From Gammaproteobacteria bacterium (GTDB taxonomy: Bacteria; Pseudomonadota; Gammaproteobacteria; Pseudomonadales; Pseudohongiellaceae): a stretch of DNA of 64,000 nucleotides. The stretch is taken from NCBI GenBank assembly GCA_041395725.1, contig JAWKZW010000001.1:2108001-2172000 (forward strand), given 5' to 3'. This document shows positions 8,784-17,433 of the stretch, one piece after another; positions within the stretch are counted from its first letter, which is position 1; each line of letters opens with the position of its first letter. A program made the position numbers and the translations under genes. Under the pieces are notes generated by a model. That model saw only the letters and a list, made by a program, of their open reading frames with translations, was not told the DNA's origin and ran no database searches.

Positions 8784-9512
8784 ATGCTGCAATCGTTACT
8801 GCATTCGGGGTATAAGAAAGCCATCACCGCGCGCCTTAGTGGCGAGGGGCGGGGAATCGTCGTGCCCGATGGAGGCCGTACGGCCAACACCTTTAACCGG
8901 GCGATTTTCATGCTGTTCGGCCGGCTCGCCAGAATGGATGGGCAGGTAACCGCTGAAGCGATCCATAACTGCAATCGGATCATGCTGTTACTGGGACTTG
9001 ACCCAGCCGCCCGGCAACTGGCGATCGGTTATTTTAATGAAGGCAAGCCTATTACGGCGCCGGTCAAAGACGCGACAAGGGCCCTGATGCGCTTTATCGG
9101 ACGTCGCAGCGATCTGGCACGGCTTTTTGTCAAAACCCTGGGAGATGCAGCCAGCCTGGACGGGGGAATTGGCCTGCAACAGCGTATCCTGCTGAGGGAT
9201 GTGGCCGAGATCTGCGGCTTCAGCAAGCCCGAATACGAAGAAATCTGCCTGGGCCGGTTGCCGTACGGCGAATATTCCACCCTCACCACGGACTCCAGGC
9301 TTAGCAAGGCCTACACGGTACTGCAGCTCACTCCCGGTGCCGAAGCGCGAGAAATCAAGCGCGCCTACCTGCGGCTGGTATCCCGACACCACCCTGATAA
9401 ACTGATCACCCAGAAACTCTCTGCCGAGGCTCTGCAGAAGGCTCAGGAACAGTTCGCCAATATCAGGGAGGCCTATGAGGTGCTGAGCGGCAGCCGCAAA
9501 ATGCGGGCCTGA
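8784..9512 (+). CDS. djlA: DjlA-like co-chaperone: TerB domain plus J domain
   Basis: A DnaK (Hsp70) co-chaperone of 242 residues. The N-terminal two thirds form a TerB-like helical domain (for example FGRLARMDGQVTAEAI and GDAASLDGGIG, both acidic-loop motifs). The last 70 residues are a J domain with the essential His-Pro-Asp in SRHHPDKL and the closing REAYEVLSG. Classical DjlA proteins have a short N-terminal membrane anchor. None is visible here, so this form looks soluble unless the true start lies elsewhere. It sits 3 bases after murU in the same direction. Confidence 0.88.
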   Translation: MLQSLLHSGYKKAITARLSGEGRGIVVPDGGRTANTFNRAIFMLFGRLARMDGQVTAEAIHNCNRIMLLLGLDPAARQLAIGYFNEGKPITAPVKDATRALMRFIGRRSDLARLFVKTLGDAASLDGGIGLQQRILLRDVAEICGFSKPEYEEICLGRLPYGEYSTLTTDSRLSKAYTVLQLTPGAEAREIKRAYLRLVSRHHPDKLITQKLSAEALQKAQEQFANIREAYEVLSGSRKMRA

Positions 9513-9792
9513 TCCCTGGTCTGGCGGCGCTGGCTCAGCACCATCGGGGCGTGAGGTCATTGCACGACCCCCAAGGCTGCGGAAAATGATCCCATGCCTT
9601 ATTCTGCCAGGAGGAAGCTCCGTTCCCCGGGCCGTCAGTTCGTCGAGGAATACTTCTACGCGCAAACCCGGTAAAATGTCGCCCGTCTGGCTGGCAGCGC
9701 AGCTATTTGCCGTGTTTGCAGCCAGGTGACTGAACAGATCAGCAAAGTAAACGGGCAGGCAAGTTTCGAGACCAGCCACAGTCAGGGAAACT

Positions 9793-10473
9793 ATGAAAGA
9801 CTATCTAATTGCACCCTCCATTCTCAGTGCGGATTTCGCCCGGCTGGGGGACGAGGTTAACGCGGTGCTCAGCGCAGGCGCCGACGTAGTGCATTTCGAT
9901 GTCATGGACAACCATTATGTGCCCAACCTGACTATCGGCCCCATGGTCTGCAAGGCGCTGCGCAAGCATCAGATTACCGCACCGATCGATGTGCACCTGA
10001 TGGTGACGCCGGTTGACAGGCTGATTGAGGATTTTGCTGAAGCCGGGGCCGATTACATCAGCTTTCACCCGGAGGCGAGTTACCATGTGGATCGTTCGCT
10101 GCAGCTGATCAGAGACCTTGGCTGCAAAGCCGGCCTGGTCTTCAACCCGGGCAGCAGCATCGACTGCCTGCAATACCTGCTGGACAAACTGGATGTCATT
10201 CTGCTGATGTCGGTTAACCCGGGGTTCGGCGGACAGAAGTTTATCCCGTCGACATTGCCGAAGCTGCAACAGGTACGGCGGATTATCGATGACAGCGGCT
10301 ACCCGATCCGCCTGGAAGTGGACGGCGGCGTCGGAGTTAACAATATCGCGGAGATTGCCGCGGCTGGAGCGGACATGTTCGTGGCCGGCTCGGCCATCTT
10401 CAATAGCGATGATTATGCCGCGACCATCGCAGCCCTGCGGACAGAACTGGCCCGCGGCGACGGCAGTAAGTGA
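9793..10473 (+). CDS. rpe: Ribulose-phosphate 3-epimerase
   Basis: Interconverts ribulose-5-phosphate and xylulose-5-phosphate in the pentose phosphate pathway, in the cytosol. The 226 residues cover the whole TIM barrel. Metal-binding and catalytic motifs are complete: IAPSILSADF, HFDVMDNHYVPN, DVHLMV, MSVNPGFGGQKF, LEVDGGV and the phosphate-binding AGSAIF. It lies 27 bases upstream of trpE. In many gammaproteobacteria rpe and trpE flank a phosphoglycolate phosphatase (gph), which is missing from between them here. Confidence 0.97.
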   Translation: MKDYLIAPSILSADFARLGDEVNAVLSAGADVVHFDVMDNHYVPNLTIGPMVCKALRKHQITAPIDVHLMVTPVDRLIEDFAEAGADYISFHPEASYHVDRSLQLIRDLGCKAGLVFNPGSSIDCLQYLLDKLDVILLMSVNPGFGGQKFIPSTLPKLQQVRRIIDDSGYPIRLEVDGGVGVNNIAEIAAAGADMFVAGSAIFNSDDYAATIAALRTELARGDGSK

Positions 10474-10500
10474 CCTGTAGACTGGCGATAGCGACCTACC

Positions 10501-11991
10501 ATGAAAGAGCAGCAATTCAACACACTGGCGCAGCAGGGCTATAACCGTATTCCGGTGACGCGGGAAGTGCTGGCCGACATGGAAACGCCGCTGAGTACCT
10601 ATCTCAAGCTGGGCAAGGGTAAGTACAGCTACCTGTTCGAGTCAGTCCAGGGCGGCGAAAAGTGGGGGCGTTACTCCATCATCGGGCTGCCTTGCCGCAC
10701 TGTACTGCGGGTGGTCGATAAGCAGATTTCCGTTGAGACCGATGGCCGGCAGGTGGAACAGGTTGAACGTGACGACCCCTTCGAGTTTGTCGCGGAATTC
10801 CAGAACCGCTTCAGGGTGGCCGACCTGGATGACACGCTGCGGTTTTCCGGCGGGCTGGTTGGTTATTTCTGTTACGACAGTGTCCGCTACGTCGAACCGG
10901 TAATCGGCCCGGCCCGGGGCCGGGACGAGATCGGCAGTCCCGAAGTGCTGCTTATGCTGTCGGAAGAAGTGGTGGTGTTCGACAACCTGAAAGGCACTAT
11001 CCTTTTTACCCTCAATGTGGACCCGGCGCAGCCAGAAGCCTATCAGCTGGCCCAGGCGAGACTTGATGAGCTGGAAGCGGCCCTGTCGAACCCTGTCGAT
11101 TTACCTGCCAACTGTGTGGGTACGCCTGTAAAGGCTGACGACTTCAAGTCCAGCTTTCGGCAACAACCGTTCGAGGACGCAGTTCGTCGTATCAAGGATT
11201 ACATCGTAGCGGGCGACGTCATGCAGGTAGTACTGGCACAGCGGATGTCGGTGCCCTTTGAGGGGGAAGCGCTGAATGTTTACCGCGCTCTGCGGCATCT
11301 TAATCCTTCCCCCTATATGGTGTATTTCGAGCTGGGTGATCACCAGGTGGCCAGTGCGTCACCGGAGATACTGGCCCGGGTGGAATCGGGCAAGGTGACG
11401 GTAAGGCCTTTGGCCGGTACTCGCCGCCGGGGCAGGACTGAAGAGGAAGACCTGGCACTGGAGAAGGAGCTGCTGGCTGACGAAAAGGAAATCGCGGAGC
11501 ACCTGATGCTGATCGACCTGAGCCGTAATGATTCGGGTCGGGTCTCGAAGACCGGCAGTGTGAAGGTGCCGAGCAAGATGTTCGTGGAACGATACTCCCA
11601 CGTCATGCACATTGCCTCCATTGTTGAGAGCGAAATCCGCGAGGATAAAACTGCCCTGGACGTGCTGAAGGCGACTTTACCGGTGGGTACATTGAGCGGT
11701 GCACCCAAGGTGCGTGCCATGGAGATCATCGACGAGCTGGAGCCGGTCAAGCGGGGTATTTACGGTGGCGCCATGGGCTACCTGGGCTGGAATGGCAACA
11801 TGGACATGGCTATCGCTATCCGCACGGCGGTAATCAAAAACGGCACGCTGTACGTTCAGGCCGGTGCAGGCATCGTCGCCGACTCGGTCCCCACGTCAGA
11901 ATGGGAAGAAACCCAGAACAAGGCCAGGGCCATTGTCAAAGCAGTACAGCTGGCGCAGAACGGGCTGAGCCTGGATGATCAGGTCGGCTAA
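10501..11991 (+). CDS. trpE: Anthranilate synthase component I
   Basis: Makes anthranilate from chorismate with ammonia supplied by TrpG, the first committed step of tryptophan synthesis. The protein has 496 residues. The N-terminal region carries the tryptophan feedback-site motif LLFES-like YLFESVQGG and the catalytic chorismate-binding domain is complete. Visible motifs are the QRM/LNPSPYM block, ASPEILARV, RPLAGTRRRG, DEKEIAEHLMLIDLSRND and LSGAPKVRAMEIIDELEP. The partner genes trpG, trpD and trpC lie 3.8 kb downstream on the same strand. Genes in between are unrelated to tryptophan. Confidence 0.97.
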   Translation: MKEQQFNTLAQQGYNRIPVTREVLADMETPLSTYLKLGKGKYSYLFESVQGGEKWGRYSIIGLPCRTVLRVVDKQISVETDGRQVEQVERDDPFEFVAEFQNRFRVADLDDTLRFSGGLVGYFCYDSVRYVEPVIGPARGRDEIGSPEVLLMLSEEVVVFDNLKGTILFTLNVDPAQPEAYQLAQARLDELEAALSNPVDLPANCVGTPVKADDFKSSFRQQPFEDAVRRIKDYIVAGDVMQVVLAQRMSVPFEGEALNVYRALRHLNPSPYMVYFELGDHQVASASPEILARVESGKVTVRPLAGTRRRGRTEEEDLALEKELLADEKEIAEHLMLIDLSRNDSGRVSKTGSVKVPSKMFVERYSHVMHIASIVESEIREDKTALDVLKATLPVGTLSGAPKVRAMEIIDELEPVKRGIYGGAMGYLGWNGNMDMAIAIRTAVIKNGTLYVQAGAGIVADSVPTSEWEETQNKARAIVKAVQLAQNGLSLDDQVG

Positions 11992-12074
11992 CGTCTGAGC
12001 AGGGCGAGTCTTTAGTTCACCCGCAGGCGTGACATCCCGCACCCGTTTCAGCTGGAGTCGATACCGCAACAAGT

Positions 12075-12299
12075 ATGTCCACGGCCCTTAAAATCGTCTG
12101 CGTATTACTTGTATCGTTAAGTCTTCCGGGTATCCTGGTCACACTGTTTGCCGGTGCCGTCACGGTGAGCCTGCTTTGGTCTGAATTCTTTCCCGATCCA
12201 ACGGATAGTGCCCAAGGCATGGCGATGCTGGGGCTCGTCCCGATGATCGTGTGGACCCTGCTGGGGCTCGCTTACCTGCTTGTTCTCAGGTTGCTGTGA
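12075..12299 (+). CDS. Small two-helix membrane protein, unknown function
   Basis: A 74-residue protein with two hydrophobic segments: about 5-35 (KIVCVLLVSLSLPGILVTLF) and about 50-73 (MLGLVPMIVWTLLGLAYLLV). They are separated by a short acidic loop EFFPDPTDSAQG. It lies between trpE and the RsgA-like GTPase on the same strand. No family is recognised. The clean hydrophobic pattern and position make it likely to be real. Confidence 0.55.
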   Translation: MSTALKIVCVLLVSLSLPGILVTLFAGAVTVSLLWSEFFPDPTDSAQGMAMLGLVPMIVWTLLGLAYLLVLRLL

Positions 12300-12426
12300 T
12301 TTCTGGCGAAGAAAGTTGTGTTCTGACTCCTGAGGGCAAGCGGGCTATCAGCGGCGGCCAGGTAAACTACACCCTCGCGACAGTGCCGGTCGCAAACGGC
12401 GTTACGACAGGCCATGGATCTCCACT

Positions 12427-13482
12427 ATGAGTGACTTTTTGCAGCAGCTCGGTCTCGTACCTTTCTTCATTCAGCAACTGGCAGACATTGACCTGTTGCA
12501 CAATCGATTGGCGCGCGTGACGTCAGTCCAGCGATCAAGAAGCACGGTTGTCTGTGGCTCAGGTGAGAGAAGTGTGGAGCTGGCGACCGCATTGCGACAA
12601 TCCACTGCCCTTGACCGGCCGACGGTAGGCGACTGGGTTGTGCTGGATGAGTCACTGGCAAAAATTGAAAAGGTGCTGGAGCGTAAAAGCCTGTTTAAAC
12701 GCCTGGGCTCCGGCGGAGGCAATGAACTGCAACCCATCGCCGCTAATATCGATATTCTCTTTATTGTCACGTCCTGCAATGAGGAGTTTAAGGAGTCGCG
12801 ACTGGAACGTTACCTGGCCCTGTGTGCAGAGGCTGGCGCGATGCCGGTTATCGTTCTCACGAAAGCCGATCTGGCAGACGATGCGGACAGCTTTATCCGC
12901 CGTGCACGAAGCACGCAGGCTGGCGTGCCCGTTGAGGCAGTGAATGCCCTTGACCCCGCTACCCTCGATGCGGTTCGCTCCTGGGTCGGTACCACCACTA
13001 CCGTTGCACTGGTTGGTTCTTCCGGCGTGGGCAAGTCAACGCTTTTAAATACCCTGGCAGGCCACTCGCTCAGTGCTACCAGCGAGATCCGCGATAACGA
13101 CAAGAAGGGGCGCCATACTACAACACACCGGGAGTTGCACAGGTTGCCGTCCGGCGGGCTCCTTGTTGACGTTCCGGGTATGCGGGAGCTGAGGGTGGCT
13201 GAGATTGAGCAGTCGATCGGGGCTGTTTTCGACGACATTGCACTACTGGCAGAACATTGCCGGTTCGCTGATTGTCAGCACGAAGCAGAACCCGGCTGTG
13301 CCGTGCTACGTGCAATAGAGGAAAATGGCTTCGACAGTCGTCGTCTCGCCAATTACAAGAAGTTACTGCGTGAAAATGCCCACGCTACTGCGTCTTTGGC
13401 GGAGAAACGTTCTCAAGGTCGGAACTTCGCGAAAATGGTAAAAGAGGTCAAGCTTATCAAGCAGAAAAAGGGCGATGAATGA
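12427..13482 (+). CDS. rsgA: RsgA-family circularly permuted GTPase (ribosome small subunit-dependent)
   Basis: A GTPase that checks maturation of the 30S ribosomal subunit. The 351 residues show the family order: an N-terminal OB fold, then the permuted GTPase with G4 (VLTKAD, 143-148) before G1 (GSSGVGKST, 197-205), the switch region KKGRHTTTHREL and G3 (DVPGMREL). The C-terminal zinc finger CRFADCQHEAEPGC has its Cys/His ligands. Neighbours differ from the usual orn-rsgA-psd setting. The sequence resembles the second RsgA paralogue found in some proteobacteria, so a primary rsgA may exist elsewhere. Confidence 0.9.
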   Translation: MSDFLQQLGLVPFFIQQLADIDLLHNRLARVTSVQRSRSTVVCGSGERSVELATALRQSTALDRPTVGDWVVLDESLAKIEKVLERKSLFKRLGSGGGNELQPIAANIDILFIVTSCNEEFKESRLERYLALCAEAGAMPVIVLTKADLADDADSFIRRARSTQAGVPVEAVNALDPATLDAVRSWVGTTTTVALVGSSGVGKSTLLNTLAGHSLSATSEIRDNDKKGRHTTTHRELHRLPSGGLLVDVPGMRELRVAEIEQSIGAVFDDIALLAEHCRFADCQHEAEPGCAVLRAIEENGFDSRRLANYKKLLRENAHATASLAEKRSQGRNFAKMVKEVKLIKQKKGDE

Positions 13483-13518
13483 AATTCCACAACAGGCACA
13501 TGCTGATCGCCCTTTCTT
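13467..13518 (+). terminator. Putative rho-independent terminator after rsgA
   Basis: A perfect 10-bp stem, AAAGGGCGAT (13467-13476) with ATCGCCCTTT (13506-13515), overlaps the last codons of the GTPase gene and is followed by a short T-rich run. The loop is long (29 nt), which lowers confidence. Confidence 0.55.
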
Positions 13519-13562
13519 GGATTACCGGGCTGTTGCGCCACGGTCCAGGGTGCGGGTGTTAG

Positions 13563-14219
13563 ATGCCAGAGATCAGTAACGTAGAAAACGCCAGCACTTT
13601 GATCTTCGATCTGGATGGTACGATCAGCAATCCCAGCCTGGGGATTTACCGGAGTATCAATTATGCATTAACAGTGCATGGATACGCCGCGGTATCAGAA
13701 GCACAGGTGGCTTCCGAAATCGGCCCCCCTCTGGATGAGGCCTTTAAAAAATTTGTGCCCGAGGCTGAACAGGTGGAAATTGAAAACCTTGTCGTGACAT
13801 ACCGCGAGCGATACGCTGAAGTGGGGTATTCAGAAAACTCAGTGTATCAGGGTGTACCGGAAGCGCTTCAAGCGCTGTCGTCCCGTGGTGTGTGTCTGGG
13901 TGTCTGCACCTCCAAGCGGCAGGATTTCGCAATAAAAATATTGTCGATGTTCGGGTTGCTGGACCATTTCAGCTTCGTTAATGGCGGCGACGTGGGGATA
14001 AAAAAGAAGGATCAGCTGGCAGGCCTGTTGCGATCCGGCCAGATTGATGTCGCAGCGGTAATGATTGGTGACCGGGAGATTGATATTACCTCGGCAAAGC
14101 TCAATGGGCTGCGATCAGTCGGTGTGCTTTGGGGGTTCGGTGATCTGAATGAACTTTTGGCGGCGGGCGCCAATGTCGTTCTCAGCCACACCAGTGAGCT
14201 TGAGCGGCTTGGTATCTGA
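13563..14219 (+). CDS. HAD-superfamily phosphatase, phosphoglycolate phosphatase-like
   Basis: A haloacid-dehalogenase hydrolase of 218 residues. Motif I is LIFDLDGTI, with the nucleophile and acid Asp residues. Motif II is the Thr/Ser in CLGVCTSKR, motif III the Lys in GIKKKD, and motif IV the acidic pair in VMIGDREIDI. The small helical cap lies between motifs I and II. The sequence is close to the PGP/5'-nucleotidase-like subgroup. It might take over phosphoglycolate removal given that gph is absent beside rpe, but this is inference. It is preceded by the rsgA terminator, so it probably has its own promoter. Confidence 0.87.
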   Translation: MPEISNVENASTLIFDLDGTISNPSLGIYRSINYALTVHGYAAVSEAQVASEIGPPLDEAFKKFVPEAEQVEIENLVVTYRERYAEVGYSENSVYQGVPEALQALSSRGVCLGVCTSKRQDFAIKILSMFGLLDHFSFVNGGDVGIKKKDQLAGLLRSGQIDVAAVMIGDREIDITSAKLNGLRSVGVLWGFGDLNELLAAGANVVLSHTSELERLGI

Positions 14220-14367
14220 CGATCCGGTGTTGTCGCCGCTATCAGGTCGGGAAGATTTCCGCTGCTTCACAGCAGCCAGTCTTCTCTAGAAATGCTGTAT
14301 GGCGGCCAATGAACCTGCATTCGCGCGTGAGCAATGACTCTGTGAATCAGGAAGTGAGAGTAAAAAT

Positions 14368-14685
14368 ATGCCTTGGGTCTATTTGTTAGTAGCTGGGATA
14401 TTCGAGTGTGTGTGGGCGATAGGTCTGAAATACACCGAGACTTTTACCAGACCTGTTCCGTCGCTGTTGACTCTGTTGGCCATGGGTATCAGTATCTGGT
14501 TACTTTCAGTTGCTATGAAAACGATTCCAGTGGGGACTGCCTATGCTGTCTGGACTGGTATTGGGGCCGTGGGGGTGGCAATAACAGGCATGTTTCTGTT
14601 TGGTGAATCGCGAGACACCCTGCGGGTGCTCTGTTTACTTTTGATCATCTCAGGAATCGTGGGGCTTAAACTGGTTTCTTCATAG
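14368..14685 (+). CDS. gdx: Small multidrug resistance (SMR) exporter, SugE/Gdx type
   Basis: A 105-residue inner-membrane protein with four transmembrane helices. The conserved Glu in helix 1 (LLVAGIFECVWAIGLKYT) and the helix 3 motif GTAYAVWTGIGAVG identify the family. The WAIGLKYT and FGESRD signatures match the SugE/Gdx branch, whose known substrate is guanidinium coupled to proton antiport. I looked upstream for a guanidine riboswitch and saw no ACGG-type hairpin pair. The gene stands alone between a HAD phosphatase and a VOC protein. Confidence 0.93.
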   Translation: MPWVYLLVAGIFECVWAIGLKYTETFTRPVPSLLTLLAMGISIWLLSVAMKTIPVGTAYAVWTGIGAVGVAITGMFLFGESRDTLRVLCLLLIISGIVGLKLVSS

Positions 14686-14981
14686 AAGTGGGTTAATGAC
14701 AGCGTGTACAAGCAGAACCCTGTTGTCAGCACTTTCGTTAGGCCGCCTCGCAGAAAGCTTTAGCAGACAGTCTGGTAGTCCACCCGTCTATTCGCCACGC
14801 CATCTGCCTGTGTCTCAATTTTCTCAGCAAGGAATCCTGCTTACGTATCCGATTTTGCGAGATACAATGTATGGGTGAGCAAACGTCAGGCCATCATCAG
14901 GGCATGACGTGGCTGATGCCTTTGTAGTGCTGGCGGCGGTTGCCTGTAGAGCGCCAGATGCAGAGCTCTGGCAGGTAATCA
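14686..14981. other. Intergenic region, nothing recognised
   Basis: About 300 bp between the SMR exporter and the VOC protein. Only short unsupported frames occur. Confidence 0.5.
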
Positions 14982-15374
14982 ATGAGTCATGGAGAAGCGC
15001 CGAACATGAATGCGCCTACTGCTCGTCCTGAAAGTGGCGTAATTATTTACGCAAGGGACTTTCGAAAACTTTCCCGATTCTATATTGAGCTGTTTGGCAT
15101 GACTGTGCTGAGGGAGACGGAAGATTTCATCAGTATCGGGAGCAGTGCGTTCAATATAGTCCTGCATGTTCCTCCCATCGCGCTTCCAGATCCTCGCTTT
15201 AATGCCGTAAAGCTCTTTCTTACCGTGGAGAGTCACGAGCAGGCGAGAAAAAAAGCGATACAATTGGGAGGAATGGCTTTGGCGGGCGAATGGTCCAATC
15301 CGATTTTCAAAGTGTGCAATATTGCTGATCCGGAAGGTAACCAGATTCAAATCCGCGAATTCATGTCAAAGTAA
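14982..15374 (+). CDS. VOC-family (glyoxalase/bleomycin-resistance fold) protein
   Basis: A small cytosolic protein of 130 residues with one vicinal-oxygen-chelate module pair. It shows the pattern IIYARDFRKLSRFYIELFGM near the start and IADPEGNQIQIREF at the end, where the last Glu is the usual metal ligand. Such proteins act as lyases, dioxygenases or antibiotic-binding proteins. The substrate is unknown. An alternative start at the internal ATG 15006 would remove eight residues, and the better ribosome binding site is unclear. Confidence 0.82.
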   Translation: MSHGEAPNMNAPTARPESGVIIYARDFRKLSRFYIELFGMTVLRETEDFISIGSSAFNIVLHVPPIALPDPRFNAVKLFLTVESHEQARKKAIQLGGMALAGEWSNPIFKVCNIADPEGNQIQIREFMSK

Positions 15375-15780
15375 CATCGTTGGGCCTGGTGCTTGCAGCG
15401 CTGCACTCACAGCATCAATAGAAACGTGCAAGAAGGAGGCATGCAAGAGCCAGTGCCGGAATTTATTTGAGTTTGTGGACCAGATCCTGGAGTCCGAATC
15501 GCCTGTCTGATTGTGCACCACCGGTGTCAGCTTCGAGCTTCGCTGCCGCCGGTTTACCACGCCACTGTATTTATTAGTTGTTACTCATCCAGCCTTTGTC
15601 GCGAAGTGTTCCTGACGAGAATTTTGATGTTTGACGGATCTATAGCAAAATAGCGCCTTCTTCCTGGCCTGCAATCGGTTCTAGTCACCTGGGTATCAGT
15701 CAGGTCGATGGGTTGGGTGGCGGTTAGAATAGTCTTCAGTAAATGATTATAAACAAGCATATCAGTAGGTTAACCATCTA
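15375..15780. other. Intergenic region upstream of trpG
   Basis: About 400 bp with no supported gene. The last 70 bp before trpG are AT-rich and probably hold its promoter. I did not see a convincing leader peptide with Trp codons, so trp attenuation of the E. coli type is not supported. Confidence 0.45.
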
Positions 15781-16365
15781 ATGTTGCTAATGATCGACAA
15801 TTACGACTCCTTCACCTACAACGTGGTCCAGTACCTGGGCGAGTTGGGTGCGGACGTGCAGGTGTATCGGAACGACGCGATCAGCCTGGAACAGATTGAG
15901 GAGCTGGCGCCCGATCATATCGTGATTTCCCCCGGGCCGTGCACGCCCAACGAGGCCGGTATCTCGGTAGATGTGATTAAAAAATTTGCCGGGGTGATTC
16001 CATTACTGGGGATCTGTCTGGGTCATCAGAGCATCGGCCAGGCTTTCGGCGGTAACATTGTGCGGGCTGGCAAGGTCATGCACGGCAAGCTGTCCAGTAT
16101 TCATCACAACGGTGTCGGGGTTTTCGAAGGTCTGGAAAATCCCTTCACTGCTACCCGCTACCACTCACTGGTGATCGACAGGCAGACTTTGCCGGATTGC
16201 CTGGAGATAACGGCCTGGACGGAAGACGAGCAGGGGAACCGGGACGAGATAATGGGCGTCCGCCATCGGGAACTGGCCGTGGAGGGTGTGCAGTTCCACC
16301 CCGAGTCCATCCTCAGTGAGCATGGCCACAAGCTGCTGGGAAATTTCCTGAAGACAACAATCTGA
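15781..16365 (+). CDS. trpG: Anthranilate synthase component II (glutamine amidotransferase)
   Basis: Releases ammonia from glutamine for TrpE, and may also serve PabB in folate synthesis. The protein has 194 residues and a class I glutamine amidotransferase fold. The triad is complete: Cys79 in LGICLGHQSIGQAFGG, His173 and Glu175 in VQFHPESIL. The oxyanion region ISPGPCTPNEAG is present. It starts the trpGDC operon: trpD follows after about 20 bases and trpC soon after. TrpE is encoded 3.8 kb upstream, as in pseudomonads. Confidence 0.96.
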   Translation: MLLMIDNYDSFTYNVVQYLGELGADVQVYRNDAISLEQIEELAPDHIVISPGPCTPNEAGISVDVIKKFAGVIPLLGICLGHQSIGQAFGGNIVRAGKVMHGKLSSIHHNGVGVFEGLENPFTATRYHSLVIDRQTLPDCLEITAWTEDEQGNRDEIMGVRHRELAVEGVQFHPESILSEHGHKLLGNFLKTTI

Positions 16366-16388
16366 ACAATCTACCAACGAGGTTGGCC

Positions 16389-17417
16389 ATGGACATCAAG
16401 ACCGCCATCAAGAAAGTCACGTCGCGAGAGCACCTCAGCGCCAGGGAAATGACCGCCGTGATGCGTGACATTATGAACGGAAGCACGACCGATGCGCAGA
16501 ACGCCGCATTTCTGGTTGGTCTGCAGATGAAAGGTGTGCAGGTGGAAGAGCTGCTTGGGGGTGCCGTGGTGATGCGTGAACTGGTAACGCCGGTGCAGCT
16601 GGGTGATAGAGAACACCTGGTGGATACCTGTGGTACTGGTGGCAGCGGCTCCAATAAATTCAATGTCTCCACCGCCGCTGCCCTGGTGGCAGCCTGTGCC
16701 GGCGCCCGTGTCGCCAAGCACGGGAATCGGGGTGCCACCAGCATGAGTGGCAGCGCGGATGTGCTGGAGGCGGCCGGTGTCAATCTGACGCTGACGCCGG
16801 AGCAGGTTGCCCGGACCATCAGCAAAGTAGGGCTGGGCTTCATGTTCGCGCCCAGCCACCATGGGGCCATGAAACACGTTATTACTGCCCGGCGGGAAAT
16901 CGGTGTGCGTACTGTGTTCAATCTGCTGGGGCCTCTCACCAATCCCGCCTCAGCCCCGAATCAGGTGCTTGGCGTATTTGATCCGGACTGGATAGTGCCG
17001 CTGCTTGAAGTACTCAAGGAATTGGGCAGTGAGCACGTTCTGGTCGTTTCTTCCGAAGACGGGCTGGACGAGATCAGTATTTCGGCTCCCACCCATGTGG
17101 GTGAGCTGAAGAACGGCGAAATATTTTCCTACAGCGTGTCGCCGGAAGATTTCGATTTACCGCTACACGACGATTTCAGTGCTTTGCAGATCGACAGTGC
17201 CCAGGCGAGTCTGGCGAAATTAAAACAGGCCATCACCGGCCAGCATCCCGAGGGTGCGGAAATCGTGGCACTGAATGCGGGTGCGGCCATCTACGCAGCA
17301 GGGCTGGTTGACAGCCTGCCGGCGGGGGTGGAAAAGGCCAGGCAGGTTATCAACAGCGGCCAGGCACTTGATAAGCTGGAGGAACTGGCCAGTTTCACCC
17401 AGTCCTTTGCAGCCTGA
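16389..17417 (+). CDS. trpD: Anthranilate phosphoribosyltransferase
   Basis: Transfers phosphoribose from PRPP to anthranilate, the second step of tryptophan synthesis. The enzyme has about 342 residues. The PRPP-binding DTCGTGGSG, the GNRGATSMSGSADVLEA block and FNLLGPLTNPA are all present. The ATG at 16389 is chosen because GAGG sits 6 bases upstream. A TTG at 16383 in the same frame directly abuts that GAGG and is less likely. It is between trpG and trpC in a tight operon. Confidence 0.96.
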   Translation: MDIKTAIKKVTSREHLSAREMTAVMRDIMNGSTTDAQNAAFLVGLQMKGVQVEELLGGAVVMRELVTPVQLGDREHLVDTCGTGGSGSNKFNVSTAAALVAACAGARVAKHGNRGATSMSGSADVLEAAGVNLTLTPEQVARTISKVGLGFMFAPSHHGAMKHVITARREIGVRTVFNLLGPLTNPASAPNQVLGVFDPDWIVPLLEVLKELGSEHVLVVSSEDGLDEISISAPTHVGELKNGEIFSYSVSPEDFDLPLHDDFSALQIDSAQASLAKLKQAITGQHPEGAEIVALNAGAAIYAAGLVDSLPAGVEKARQVINSGQALDKLEELASFTQSFAA

Positions 17418-17433
17418 GAAAGGGAGTTCTACA

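Noticed and set aside
14220..14367. Guanidine riboswitch upstream of the SMR exporter
   Set aside because: I looked for paired ACGR-loop hairpins or ykkC-type elements and found none.
15720..15780. Trp attenuator upstream of trpG
   Set aside because: No leader peptide with tandem Trp codons and no alternative hairpin pair was seen.
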